Shown one piece after another: positions 12,288 through 24,845 of a stretch of DNA of 40,690 nucleotides; positions within the stretch are counted from its first letter, which is position 1; the number at the start of each line of letters is the position of its first letter. The translations under genes and the position numbers were made by a program. Source of the stretch: Setaria digitata (lineage: Eukaryota; Nematoda; Chromadorea; Rhabditida; Setariidae). The stretch lies in NCBI GenBank assembly GCA_003640385.1, contig RCAB01000535.1, forward strand, positions 1-40,690, read 5' to 3'. Below the pieces are notes generated by a model. That model was not told where the DNA came from and searched no databases. It was given only the letters and a program-made list of their open reading frames with translations.

Positions 12288-15200
12288 TCCTTTTCAAAAT
12301 TATCCCCTAAAGAGTCGCAATCGTTAACGGAGGTATTGGTTCCACCGGTACCAACCACCATGAAAGTGATAGCGACGACTCCACTCTCGATAAGTGCTCG
12401 CCACGACTACCACCTAATTACAAACAATTTTCTTGGGACTACACGAGCATCGCCATTTCTCGCAAATAATTTCCGGCCTAATAACCGTTCGTTAATATGA
12501 AAAATTAGATAATTTCTAGAAAGAATGTTGTAATAAGACGTTAAGTGTAGCCAAAGGTTTCAGTTCTTTTGTCTCCAACTTTATTCCTTTTCAAATTTCA
12601 ATTTTTCTGAGTTTTGGAAGATTAGAAATTTGGATTTCTAATTATCAAATTTAAATTTATTTATCATACAGTTTTAATTCACTAATAACTTGGACGGACA
12701 CTTTTTCTCTTTTCTCAGTGATCGAATTTTGACTCACTGATTTACAATTTTCTCCTTCAGTTTCCCGACATCATCGATTCATAATTTCGCAACAAAATCA
12801 GCAAGCAGTTCAGTTCCATCGAAACCCTCAACCCCAGCAGCCGTATCATTTCATTTTCCAGAGTTTCTGCACCCCTCAATTGTCTTATATTTCTCATCGA
12901 TTGAATGACTTTTGCTACAAAATTAATGGTCGATAGTCTAATTAAGGAGCTGGTTAAAGTAAGCATCTCCCCATATAATGCACGGGAAGCAGGACAAACT
13001 TAAGTAAGAATTTTCAGGTCGTCAGACAGCTTCCAATCATCACAGCCTATGTTTCATGATACAGTAAGACACTCAGCAAATTTTGGACAAGAAGTTTTTA
13101 GGGTAAGTTCCTATTATTATTAACAATATCAATTTCTTGAGGAACGACATTAATTACATTCAGTTTTAGTTCATTCCAATTTTTTAGCTATTAGACGAGA
13201 TATCTCACTATTCGGATGTTCACCGCCAGAAAAATCAAGATTATCAATCAGTCCAAAAGCTACTAAACGTTTTCTTCAATTCCATTTCTTCAGGTCAAAG
13301 TGATGTTAGTCGCACGGTTTGTACTTGTGACAGATTTTAGAGGGAAACTAACAACTCATTAGCTATCGTTTTATCGTTTTACTGTCAATGTTGCATGATG
13401 TAATTTAGGCAAAAAAAGTTGAACTGAGACAGTAGCATTTTGCTTAACGAATGTAAATGTACCACCAGGACAGTTTTCAGCAACGATTACTGCCAGTGAA
13501 CGATGGAACGGAAACGGGTCGAAATAGACCAATCGCAAGAAATTTATTTGAAAGTGACATTGTTTTGACTGTCGATCAATTAAAAAGGTGCAATTTAGTA
13601 TTTTCAACTTAATTTAATTTTATACTGCTCTATCTTTAACCGTAGCGTTTTTCGCGCCGGCTGTCATCAAGATTCTGCATAGCGTATATAATTCGATATT
13701 TTCTAGTACAATTTTCGGTCTCTGTCTTAAGTGCTTCTACTACCGTTTTTCACATTCCCGAATACCTTAGTTGGTATTAAATGGATCTTCTCCCTTTCAG
13801 CTTCTTTTTTTTTTTTTTCAAATTCTGATTTCCTAGTTACCTTAACGAAGGAACCAAAAAAACCATTAAACTTCAGTTTGAGATTGTATGATTATGATTG
13901 TGTTGATTTTTTATTTTAAAAATTATTTTCAGCAGTAATGCACTTTTAACTCCCATACATTTTATTAACTGCATAGTTACAAACAGTCGATTCTGAATAA
14001 TCCAATGGAAAATTCCTTAAGTTATTTTAATGATATGGTCATCCGACCACAAAATTTCGGATTTTCGGATTACTTGGCAATGTTTATCCGGTGATAGGGA
14101 AAAAATCATGCCTGTATTTCCAGTAAACTTACGATTTAGGAATCCAGCTTGCTGTTAACCTCGAGTTTTCAGCTATTATGAAGTTGCAGTCTTTTGTTAA
14201 TAATAATGGAATTCAAAATGAGGGAATTAGAGGAAAAAAACGTATAACTTGGTGTGGATACTGTGGGAAGGAAATTCTTTGATTTTTGAGAGAAATTCCG
14301 CTTTTTTCTGGATATATTTTGCAGCTTTTTATCAAGAATTGTGAAGAAAATGGTGACTGGTAATTTAGGGCTCTCTTCCAAAAATATTCGGAATGATTTT
14401 TTTCTTTTTAAATTATAATTTTCTAAATGATGTTTCAAATTCAGCTACGACAAAATTATTATTTTAGAGATTTTTTTAGGAACATTATACAGTTCATTTT
14501 GTGACTTTAAAAGAATATGGACGATAATTTAGAAAATAACAGTTGAAGAATGGTGGTGTACTCGCTTAACTAATGTCTCTTATACTTGTATTGGGGATGA
14601 TGGTAGGATTACTTTAAAATGCAACATAATAAGAAAACTAGCATTCCGTTTTGAAACCATAATCTTTGAAACTTATTTTTATATCGTTGTAGTTTTGAAT
14701 TAAATCCATTAAATTCAGGATTGTAATGGCTGAAAAACAGCAGCACATGGGTAATCATCGAAGAAGTAGACGAAAAGTCATTACAGGCAGCATTTATCGA
14801 TGGCCCAGAAATCGGAATATACCTTATGAATTTGTTTCTTCTGATGGTTTTCCTTTCATTGATAGAAAATTTGATATATTATCGAAATAAATAGAACCGA
14901 CTGTAAGACATAATACTGCTCATACTTTTTAATTCAATTTCACTTTTAAACATAAATTTTTGTGGAAATATGGCGTAATACGATACGATTAGCACTGAAC
15001 TTTTGGCAACGTGAAACATGTGTTCGATGGGAGGAGAATGGTTCCGGGTACGATCGAGTGATTTTCTTTCGTGGAAGCGGGTTTGCATTCTGGAATTTTT
15101 CGCAAATTTTGAGTTTCTCGGGATTATTTGATATTATATCCCCAAAACATCTCGTGAAAATGAACGTTAAAATAGAGTTGAATATTGATATATTTAATGT

Positions 15201-17849
15201 ATCTCCAAAACTAAGTGCCGAACAAAATTAATATTAAATAATCAATAATTGATCTAACAGATCAATAATATAATTGTACGTTTTTACATTACTGGAGAGA
15301 GTATTGTGGCAAGAATATCATGACTTGAAAATTTTCATCCAGAATTCTAAGTTTTCATTCGGTATTCTATTCTCGATCACCCTCGATCAATATTATGATA
15401 AGTCTTGAAAATCTCTGAATCCTACAGTAAACATTATTAAGATGCTATTCGAACGTTGGAAGGACTGGTGGCCGTCAAGAAATATCAATTGGATACGGTT
15501 GTGACAACGTATGTTTCTTACTTGCTTTTGTTTTGTTTGGAAGTAGACATATGACTAGATCAAACCGACTGAAAGACATCGATATACATAGAGCATTCCT
15601 GATATCCTTTACGAAATCAAAACTTGGCGAACAAAGGCAAAAGACTCAGCTGTTGTAATCGTATGAATCTCTGATAAGACAGTATATTAATTTCAGGTTG
15701 GTATTGTATCTCATGAGATTGGTCATTCGTTAGGTTTCTGGCACGAACAATCTCGACCAGATCGAGATCAATACATTAAACTGCAGAACAAATATATCAT
15801 CCGTGGCACACAGGGCAATTTTATAAAGCGGTCCTATTTGGAAACTGAGAGTATGGGAGTCCCATTCGATCTCGGTTCCGTAATGCATTATGGACCAAAT
15901 GTACGCTTGCACACATACTTTTAACTCCAGTAGATCCATTTTCTGTAATTTCGGCAAATTTTAGCTTTAATACAGTTTTAGCGTTTGCGGAATTTGGGTG
16001 AAATGAAAGGTCAGTGACGATCAGTCTTTACTGAAGTTGCAAAATTTCTTTCAAGGGTTTTCATCCGGCTGAAATTATTTTAGAAATAAAATTCAGGCAT
16101 TCTCTACTGATTGGAATCATAGAACCATTGAGACGGTAGACAAAAGGTATAGCCACACTATTGGTCAAAGACATGGTCCATCCTTCATAGATATAAAACA
16201 AATAAATAGACTTTATTGCCACCGTAAGTTTAAGTTTATTCTAATCACTTCATGAAAAGTCGAATATTTGAGAGTGTGTGTTTCTTTTAAAATTAAATTT
16301 GAAAGGGAAAGAAAGTGTGCGATAATATTCATGTGACATAGTTTCACTTTGAGATTTTGAATTTTTTTTCAGTTTAAAGGAACATGAAACTTCTGTGGCT
16401 TTTATCCAGTTAGCTAAATGTGAATTCAGTACACTTTTCCAGCACTATTGCGGGTTAAGCTTTGCAGATAAATGTGCCACTTCGTTACTGGCGTGCCAAA
16501 ACGGTGGTTACCCTGATCCAAACAACTGCCAGTTATGTAAATGTCCGACTGGATTAGGTGGTGTGACATGTGCTGATGTCCAGCCAAGTATATAAGTTAT
16601 TTTATAGCTAATACTCGAATTTTCTATCTAACAATGGAAGTGAATTTGAAGCCAGTTCATCTTTGGTTGAATAAGCAGTAAAAAATGAGATAAGAAAGCA
16701 CTCTTTGATTTAGGTTCATGTGGTGGCGAACTGATTGCAACAAGTGTCTGGCAACGGCTTGCTTACAGAGGCTCTCACAAATGCTACTGGAGGATTAGAG
16801 TTATTTTTCTTAATTTACAGTAGGTGCACTCACAAATTAAGGTTACTTCCACTTAACTGACAGCCTTTATTATATAAAGGATATGGTTTTTTTCTTTTTA
16901 CATTTTATGCAGTAGAATAGATTTTTGAAATGTTTTATTATAAAAGTGAAATTAAATTCATACTAAAATTTCGATACCTCTAGGCAGATAATGCGAGAAT
17001 ACGTATTGAAATTGAATCGGCTGCTTTTCGGTGTGACACTACCTGTCAGGTGTACGTTGAAATAAAACATAATTCGGCGTTCGAGCAAACCGGATTTAGG
17101 ATATGGTTTTTTTCTTTTTACATTTTATGCAGTAGAATAGATTTTTGAATGATGAATTCAAATACTTTTTCGAATATGTATTTAGAGAAAAAATATCATA
17201 ACTTCATTCCACTTAGGATTCAGTGTCCAAGTTATGAAATTTAAAATACATATACATCTTTTGTTTAGCAACAGTTTTTTTGATTAAATATGAACCTATC
17301 AGTTTTGAAATTTACACAGAGTTTAATGAATACGGATGTACTATGAAATATTAATTGTTTGTTTCGAAAATTCATCTTCTTTCGTGGTCCATTGAATTTT
17401 GTAGCTGTGGGAGTGAACCAGTGAATGTGTTATCCGATCAAGCAGAAGTTTTAGTTATTTTCGATGCTGCAGAACTCGGCCAAGATGGTTCATTCAGCTT
17501 GCGCTATATAATAGGTTGGATCTCCAAATTCGATTTAAACTATAAAGTTAACTGGATTTGCAGTTTCATGACTCCAGAAAAATTCAAGGATGAGTGGATA
17601 CAAAACTTTTTGACCCAGTTTTAGAATTTTCTAACTTCAGATTCCGGCAGACCACTGCCGAAAGCACCGTTACCGATATGGATACCGGGAAGTGAGGATC
17701 GTTTGTTCCGCGGTCACGAAATTGATAAAAATGGTTTGGTAGAGAAATTTATTTTGAATGCAATTCCAAAAATCAGGGATCCACAACAACCAGCTGTCTC
17801 GATCGCATCCATTGTAACCGAATTCACACTGGAAAAAATTCTTGGATAA
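12288..17849 (+). CDS. Astacin zinc metalloprotease (NAS type) with EGF-like and CUB domains, 5' end incomplete
   Basis: This is a secreted M12A endopeptidase, typically acting on cuticle or extracellular matrix. Confident exons are 13018-13102, 13188-13316, 13481-13587, 14719-14846, 14963-15080, 15442-15508, 15697-15900, 16097-16223, 16468-16587, 16714-16799, 16984-17105, 17405-17514 and 17641-17849 (TAA), about 536 residues. Prodomain: LFESDIVLT, then a basic RRSRRK cleavage site before the catalytic start ([14 protein letters not shown]). Active site: [17 protein letters not shown] with three zinc His and Glu; Met-turn SVMHYGP. Next come an EGF-like module ([12 protein letters not shown]...CKC) and a CUB domain (SCGGEL...TGFRICCG), then a 69-residue tail; no TSP1 repeat is seen. 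Domain order resembles the NAS-33 to NAS-38 group of C. elegans. Probable upstream exons 12288-12495 and 12763-12871 or so join in phase and are Pro/Ser/Gln-rich. A signal-peptide exon was not found. The intron 14847-14962 lacks an AG acceptor. Confidence 0.9.
16878..16929 (+). repeat. 52-base direct repeat, copy 1 (intronic)
   Basis: It is identical over 52 bases to 17098-17149, exactly 220 bases downstream. This copy lies inside the astacin intron 16800-16983. It carries a copy of the last 8 coding bases and the donor site of the following CUB exon. Confidence 0.95.
17098..17149 (+). repeat. 52-base direct repeat, copy 2 (exon-intron junction)
   Basis: It begins in the last 8 bases of the CUB exon 16984-17105 (codons for R-I and part of C) and continues 44 bases into the next intron. 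The donor ATATG|GTTTT is inside the repeat. Because its left end is protein-coding and conserved (TGFRICC), this copy is probably the original. Confidence 0.95.
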
Positions 17850-18904
17850 ATGAATGGTGTGATGAATATTGTTTTTCTTAGTATTCACAAATTTACTGAG
17901 CGCCGATTTGTTAAGTCAGTTAAGTTAGATCTGGATAAACTAGATAAGTGCTGGAAATAAGATATCGTAAGTGAATGATTCAAAACGCTCTGGATCTAGT
18001 GAAAGTTTGAGTGAATTCTATCCGCTGAAATGAATAGATCACAATGATGAGCATTTAATACATGGACAGCAGAGTATGGTTTAAAGAATTGAGTGAAGTT
18101 CTTCGGTTTTCAGTTAAACATTATGTTTCAATTTGAAATCCCATTATCTTCAAGTGGTTTCTATGGTTCCGGAAATTGAAACTTCGTTGAGAGCTAAAAG
18201 TACTAGCTGATTTACTGGTAGGCTGCATTCTGTAGGTGATTCGATATTAAAAGGCAACTGTTCTATTTCACTGTATAAATAGTATTTTGTAAATTACTGT
18301 GTGTAGTTTTGGATTCCTCCTCATACAAATATTTACCACATACATATCTGTATACAACGGTGAATAAAAATAACGTTGTTTGTTCAACAGGAAAACATCA
18401 ACAGATACTGTCATTCAAGACAGGTAAAATTCTTAGTTTCTATCAGGTGTTGCTCTTCATCACAGGCAAAAGAACTGACCTTTAGACAAGAAAACCTGAC
18501 CAAATAGTCCTATCGAGAGCATCAAAAGGTTTTAATTGAAGAGGGCAGTCATATTCAGAGCTACACCTTTACTCCTTCAAACTATGCTTCCTCTTGACCT
18601 TACCAACGAAGCGAATTTTACTGCGCAACCTGAATCACCAATTGATCGCCTCAGGATTTCGCTGTTTCATAGCGCGTCACAGACTTCGGACATCCCGTTC
18701 GGATGGCTGGATGTGTTTCCTTGGGGTTCTCATTTTCACGTGTTCCGGAAATAAGTTGCGTTTGTAGCTTTATCTTGATGATACATGAGTGAAGCATGTG
18801 ATGCCATATGATATGAACAGATAGAAGTTGAGTTCGAATGCACGTTGTGCTACTTCACTGCCATAAACAGTTTTAGAAACGCTGCATATGCGGGAACACT
18901 GATA
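17850..18904. other. Spacer: astacin 3' region and RPRD 5' region
   Basis: It holds the astacin 3' end, with a possible AATAAA near 18364, and the RPRD leader. A candidate trans-splice acceptor (TTTTAG, ending 18876) lies 28 bases before the RPRD ATG. Two small acceptor/donor-bounded pieces (18391-18423 and 18466-18507) join in phase to a 24-codon frame ending in TAG. They may be an alternative astacin end or chance. Confidence 0.45.
18866..18876 (+). promoter_or_regulatory. Candidate spliced-leader acceptor of the RPRD gene
   Basis: AACAGTTTTAG ends 28 bases upstream of the RPRD ATG with no in-frame exon seen before it. It fits the nematode 3' splice consensus and may receive the spliced leader. 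Confidence 0.45.
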
Positions 18905-21900
18905 ATGGCGCTCTCAGAAGAGGTGATCGCACGACGACTTCGGGCTGTCGACCAGAGTTCAGAATCCATTCAGACTACATCCATGTGGATATTGCATCAT
19001 CGCGACTCGTCTGCGCAGTTCGTTAGCTGCTGGACTGAAGTATTCAAAACCGGTATGTTTGTGCTAGATTAATATAAGTGTGAAGCTTCATTAATCAGTA
19101 AGTTTTTTTTAAAAGTTTGTAATAATTCATTCATAACAAAACTTTGTAGCAATATATCGCTGATGTAAAAATTAGGAATGTGACACGAATTGTTAAAACA
19201 TTTTCCTTTGCGTAACAATCTCTCAAGTTTGACAAAGCAGTGGGATCGAGGTGGAGTACTGGGAACTCGTGGTCTGGTTCACTACTAAGCTCTTTAGGGA
19301 ATTCTTTAAATCTTCCCCGGTCGTATCTTTTCATTGTTTCTGTAAGTAAGCTGGTTATGAAAGAATAAAACTTAGTGCTGCAATTTTATCCTACAGGATA
19401 CTTCTTTTTTCTCATGTTCTTCCAGCGCTGCAGTTCTACTGCTAGAGTTGCTGCAAAGCAGCTATCAGACTATAATTTTATTTGTATTGAAGCACTTTGT
19501 TTATTTTTTTTTTAGTATTTCCGGATGCTTAATATGTTTATCATTATAACGAAGTGGAAGTTTTCTTTACTACACTCTTTTCTTGTTATCAAGACCTCAA
19601 TATCTTTATATGACTTGGCGTTCTCGCTGGAATTAAAAGTCAATATTAACTTTCATTTGCATAAAATATGGCGTTAATGATTAAAAGAATTACATTGCTT
19701 CTCATCTGATTAATTAATGACTTTTTTGAGCAGAACATTTAACGTTCTCACACAAACTGTTGTTTTCCAGTCTGTTTTTATCATTAATAGTATTAAATTG
19801 GATTCCTGCTACCAATATGTTTTAATAAAAATGCAAGAACTTTTACACATTACTTATCATTGCAGCTTCCTCCGTTATTCTTTTTGCCTAAATCTAGCTT
19901 CAAAGAATCGAGATTTTCAAACGGGGTTATATTTCATACTAATTGCGGTATGGAATCTGTCTTGGTTCATAAGACAGTTAGAAACCTAGATTTTGTAACA
20001 GGAAATATCAAATTATCTGGAAGAGTAGTGTATTATTTCTTTTGTTACCTTTATAATTTGGGCTATTGCAGCTAGCGATGCTTTACAAATTGCTTTGTTT
20101 TACGTAGCAAATGATGTCTGCCAAAAAGCAAAGAAAAAGGGCGATTCACATGTCTTACTTCAAGCGTTTGCTCCACATTGGGTCAATGCCATTTCGTATT
20201 CCAGGTTACTTTTGGAAATTTACCTTGAGATAAAAGCATATCGAGTTAGCTCTTTCAGACTTTTTTATGTTTTTATATCTAGACATTCTCTTTCCCTGTA
20301 CCAGTTGTTTTCGTGATCATTTTAAAGCACCAAATCATATGTGGATCGTTTATATGATCCCGTATGTTAAGTAAAGAGAGTTTAAAAATAATTATTGGTT
20401 CCATTATTAAACACAGTTATGAAAACTAAAGAAAACTATTAAACTATTATTCCTAGATCAAGATTATACTGGTTATCTCTCCTATGCATTTTTTTTTTTT
20501 TTTTTAGAGGTAGCGAAAATGTCCAAAAAGCTGTTAGCAGAATACTTGATATATTCGAGGAGCGGCAAATTTATTCAAAATCGCAGCTTGCCGATATGCG
20601 AGCTGCACAGAGTGAGTATAACTGTATTAATAAAAAAATTTTCACGTACTGTCAGTAATTTTTTGCAGTTGCAGACTTGATACGTAATGATACTTTGAAT
20701 AATATATCTGTTTTGGTAGGCTGTAATGCTGTTTATTCTTAGGTCAGAAATTAGCATCCAAATTAAACATCACTAATAAGATGCAGTTTAACGAACGAGC
20801 GTTTATTTCTCACTGGAATTTTATTATGCTTTTAAATTTATGAAGTTTAGACAATAAAATCAGTTTAGATGATGGCAATGAATTGGAAGATAACACACTG
20901 CTTGATTTCGATATTGGATATCTAATACGTGATGTGGAAGGTTACCACAAAGGGAATTTAGTGATGGAACGTGCAAGGGAGTTACTTTCAAGAAGTGACT
21001 TTAATTTTAAGGATAAAATAAAAAGTCGAATGAAAGGTAAAGTTATTTTGTTGAATCTGTCATGCTATCTTAGAAATTATTCGATAATTTTTTGCTGAAT
21101 CAAAGCAAATTCCTCATTTGAATTTATATTGCATCTTCTGAATTTCTCTAGTCATTTAGTCAAGCTAAAACGTCGTAACTTAAATTAAGGAAAATCTCCA
21201 GATCACTGTTTTTGTTTTTGACTTTCAGCAAGGTGAGAGCTTTTCACTTTAATTTTACAGATCGTCGAGATGGTGAGAAATTCATGGGAGAAATTGAGCA
21301 GTCATACACAAAGCTGACAGATTTTTTCGGAGCGTTAGCAAAGCATCGCAAACGTGGACAGCATCTTCTAAATGAAGTTGAACGTGCTAAGCGCTGCTTT
21401 ACCTTACAATTACGGGATGTCACTGTTGTGGAAGATGTGAGTAGTTTGGTGATTTATGACAATAGGTAGAATTTATTTCAAGATTATGTTATATTATTAA
21501 AATGGATTGCATCAAGCTGTTAACTTTTGAATAAATCATAAATTAAATTTGTGAATTCTTTCTAGGCTTACCAGAAATTTGGCACGGGGATTGAGGAAGT
21601 TTGTGGAGAAGTAGAGGAAATGTTGAAAACAAGTGTTTATCCTGGTGCTTCACCTCCCCGTGATGCCCCTTCACCAACAGCTAATGATGATCCTTTTAGC
21701 GAAGGTGTCGAAATTGCATTCAAACGTAAGTTTTGAAAGTTTAAGCAGGATTTAGGATTTACATTATTTTGTAATATATAACCATTACATTCGAGAGTTT
21801 ACTCCATTTTTTTTTTCGAACTTTGTTCATTTGCCTTTCATCATACAAGCCTTAATAGAAACAATTTTAGAAATGAGAGGACCACAGTGCAGTTCTAGCT

Positions 21901-23649
21901 CACTACTGCCATTACCAAAAGTGGTGCCTGCTAAAGAGGAATCCATTGTTACAGCTGGTAAGTTTTTTACACTGCAGTCACTTTAGCCTCGTTTTTTTTT
22001 TTTTTTTTTTTTCAAGGAAGCATATTGATTAACAGGAGATTTCCATAATTTAGATTCGCTCCAAACCAATCAGTCGTTCAGAGGTTCAGTGCATATGTTG
22101 AAAATGATGGAAGGAATTCGAACAAGCGAGGTACTTTTTGTTTTGAATTTTGTTTTTATTTCTCTTCTATGTTCACCGATTTCCTCGAGAAAAAAAAAAA
22201 ACTATTCATTGGTAATGACGTAATAAAAGAGGAAATCATCATCTTTGCGGCTTGTAGGTTAACTCGAATGCGTATTAACTAACATTTTGGTCAACACGGA
22301 AAATTTACCCCATTTTTATTTCCACATATCCAGCAAGAGAAAGTCTCAAAAAAATGTATTTTCAGACATCTAGAACAAATTCACCGTCAACAGTTGTATC
22401 CGATCCACGTCTTGCACCTCACCCACCTTTTCCTTCAATCGTTGGCTCGGTAGCATCAGGCGAACCTGCTACTACAACAGTTAGCTCATCCTTTCCCCTA
22501 CTTTCACAAGCTTCTTCATCTGGGTCATTGTCATCATCTGGTCCTTCAACTCAATCTCAGTCTCAAGTGTCCCAGACACCACCCTTTCAACTTATAAGTT
22601 CATCTGTCGCAGGTGCTCCATCAGTCCATGACGTGCAAATCTCGCTGTCAAATGACAATCCTCCACAGTGGATGCATGGTTCATCGCCGAACTTCTCTAC
22701 TTCATTACCCAATGCTGTAGTAGGAACAATGGTAGATGTTGCATCCATTTCCGGCACCACGAATTCTCTGCAAACACCGATTATTTCTAGTCAGTTGCAT
22801 GGTAGCCAGACAGCAAATACAACAACAGTTCCTCCTGTTCTTGGAAGCAGGCCATCAGCACCAAATACCAATCCGCAAATCGGACCACCCCCACAGTCTA
22901 CCACCGTTCCTGGAATTTTACCACCACCGCCACCGAATGTACGTCCATCACTAGGGGTACCGCCATTAACTAATTTCGTACCTGCTGCAATGCCATCTTA
23001 CACTGCAGTTTCTGCAGCTTCTGGTCCATCACCAGCAACGATTCCATTTCCTCCTGGTTCTTTCACTATCCCACCCCCAAGGCCTTTGGCGATGCCACCA
23101 CCAACATCCTTAAATATACCTCCACCTGGTGTTATCGATTGTGTACCACCTGGCACTTTTCCTCTCAGCACTAGCAGTTTCTCTCCAGTCACTCCTTTGG
23201 ATTCATGTATATTTTCTTCACTGTCACCATCGAGCTCTAATTCTCCTACAGTAGCTTCTGTCACTACTATAAATTCCAGAAGGCCACATGCGAATGGTGG
23301 CGATAACGATATTCTCGATGCGGTCAAGATTAATGGTGATTTGCATCACGAGTCTAGAAAACATTTCGAAAATTACGGTACCACATTGGATAACCGTGGA
23401 GACCGTCGAACATTTGGAGGATTTCATGGGGGCGGTGACATTGGGAGTCTGCGAGATCCTCGTGGACGAGATCGAGATCGTGAACGTAATGGTAATCGAG
23501 GATCACAACAGCAACTTCATAGTAACGGTGGTAGGCGTTATTCTAGTGATAATCGTAATCGTATGATTCGTTACAGAAATTATGATGACGATCATCGCTC
23601 CCGACGTTACGAGCTACCGCGTGATGATTTTAGTCGTAATCGGCGATAA
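18905..23649 (+). CDS. RPRD-family protein: CID domain, coiled coil, Ser/Pro-rich and Arg-rich tail
   Basis: The nine exons are 18905-19052, 20072-20204, 20508-20611, 20851-21036, 21261-21436, 21566-21725, 21871-21957, 22054-22130 and 22366-23649, all GT..AG and in phase, giving 784 residues. Residues about 3-130 form a CID, the domain that binds phosphorylated C-terminal repeats of RNA polymerase II: SIQTTSMWILHH, LFYVANDVCQKAKKKG and SRILDIFEERQIYS align with RPRD1/RPRD2 and yeast Rtt103. Residues about 190-285 form the coiled coil typical of RPRD proteins (EIEQSYTKLTDFF...). The last exon is 427 residues rich in Ser, Pro and Thr with a PPP-rich section. It ends in an Arg/Asp/Asn-rich tail (RDRDRERNGNRG). 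Length and tail resemble RPRD2 more than the short RPRD1A/B. It should act in the nucleus in transcription and CTD-phosphatase control. Confidence 0.92.
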
Positions 23650-24809
23650 TATTAAAAATTTCATTATAATATGGCGAGTCATGATTTAATTTTCTTTTTT
23701 TTTTTTCTTTTTTTCTTTCTTTTTTTTTATATTCTGAAACACTCGACATGCCGAAAGTTGGCCAACAAGTGAAATTTTGAACTGATTTAAAGCAGTTGCA
23801 TTTTTACAATGTATTTATTCTTTTTGATATATTTTGGGTTGTTTCAGATGAAGTCGTCGTTTTGCATATGCTTGAATGTAAAAGTTATTCATCTCTGCAT
23901 CCTAAGATTGTTACCTGTCTAATGTACATATTTTGTTTTTCACTATTTGCACTATTCATGTCTGGGCTGGTGGAAATTACATCATTTCATTATTTTGGTC
24001 TATTAATTTAAAACTGTGTAAGCCGCTGCATTATTGTCTTATGTTAGAAACCCTCTTATGTGATTTCAGAATATGCTATGCCATCTTGGTTAATCTCTGT
24101 CCGCCTGTATTCTCCTTAACATACGGTAGAGATCTCGTAACAGTAAGTAAGCTTATGCTGCTCGTGAATGCATTTAGCATCAGTGGGATTAATCCGCAGG
24201 GAAATAAAATTTATAAACAAAGCGCGGGTGGAGGATTTCAGCATCATAAAAAAATATATTCATTACTGAGCTGAGTAGTTGTTATAGAGTAGAATGAAAG
24301 TTAAATAATTCGCTGTGAACCGAATACCTAGCTTTAGGTTTTTTTCTTCTTCTTTTTAGGTTGAGATTACTTTTTTACAGCTTGTGGGAGCCAAATCAGT
24401 GAGATGCGATAAATTAGATATTACAGGTACCTGATTGTTGTATATTTTATTTCGATCGTGGACATTTATCAGGACTGCTCAAGATTCAGCAGTTAGAGAA
24501 AGTTGCACCATTTTGGTCTTTTTTCTGTTGACAGAAGCACCTTTTGACAACGTAAAACTACACATGTTATTGAGAAACATTGTAAGAGGATTCATTTATC
24601 CCGCTATTCCTTACACATTGAAGAAATTAGATGTCTTTATTCAGTTTTCATTTCTAATATCTCCTTTTACTGGATGGGTTATTAGTGGCTGTTGCTGTTG
24701 TTTATGGAGTGTTTTGTCGTCATTAAATCTCATTCGTTCTATTTTAGCTACTTTCTGGCTTGTTAGGGAGGAGTTGAAGTCAGTGAGAGGATAGAGTACG
24801 TGCAGCTTC

Positions 24810-24812
24810 AAA

Positions 24813-24835
<23 letters not shown>
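24810..24835 (+). repeat. Homopolymer tract of 26 A
   Basis: There are 26 consecutive A, followed by a short purine-rich stretch with a second run of 8 A. It begins 16 bases after the end of the 119-codon frame at 24435-24794. Confidence 0.95.

Positions 24836-24845
<10 letters not shown>

Noticed and set aside
15248..15266. 8-base inverted repeat (ATTGATCT-AAC-AGATCAAT) in an astacin intron
   Set aside because: Short palindromes like this are expected in AT-rich introns, and no terminator or binding-site meaning can be supported.
22998..23327. 109-codon minus-strand frame rich in Gly and Glu opposite the RPRD tail
   Set aside because: The Pro/Ser-rich plus-strand code reads as Gly/Glu-rich on the other strand. 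The plus-strand gene is clear.
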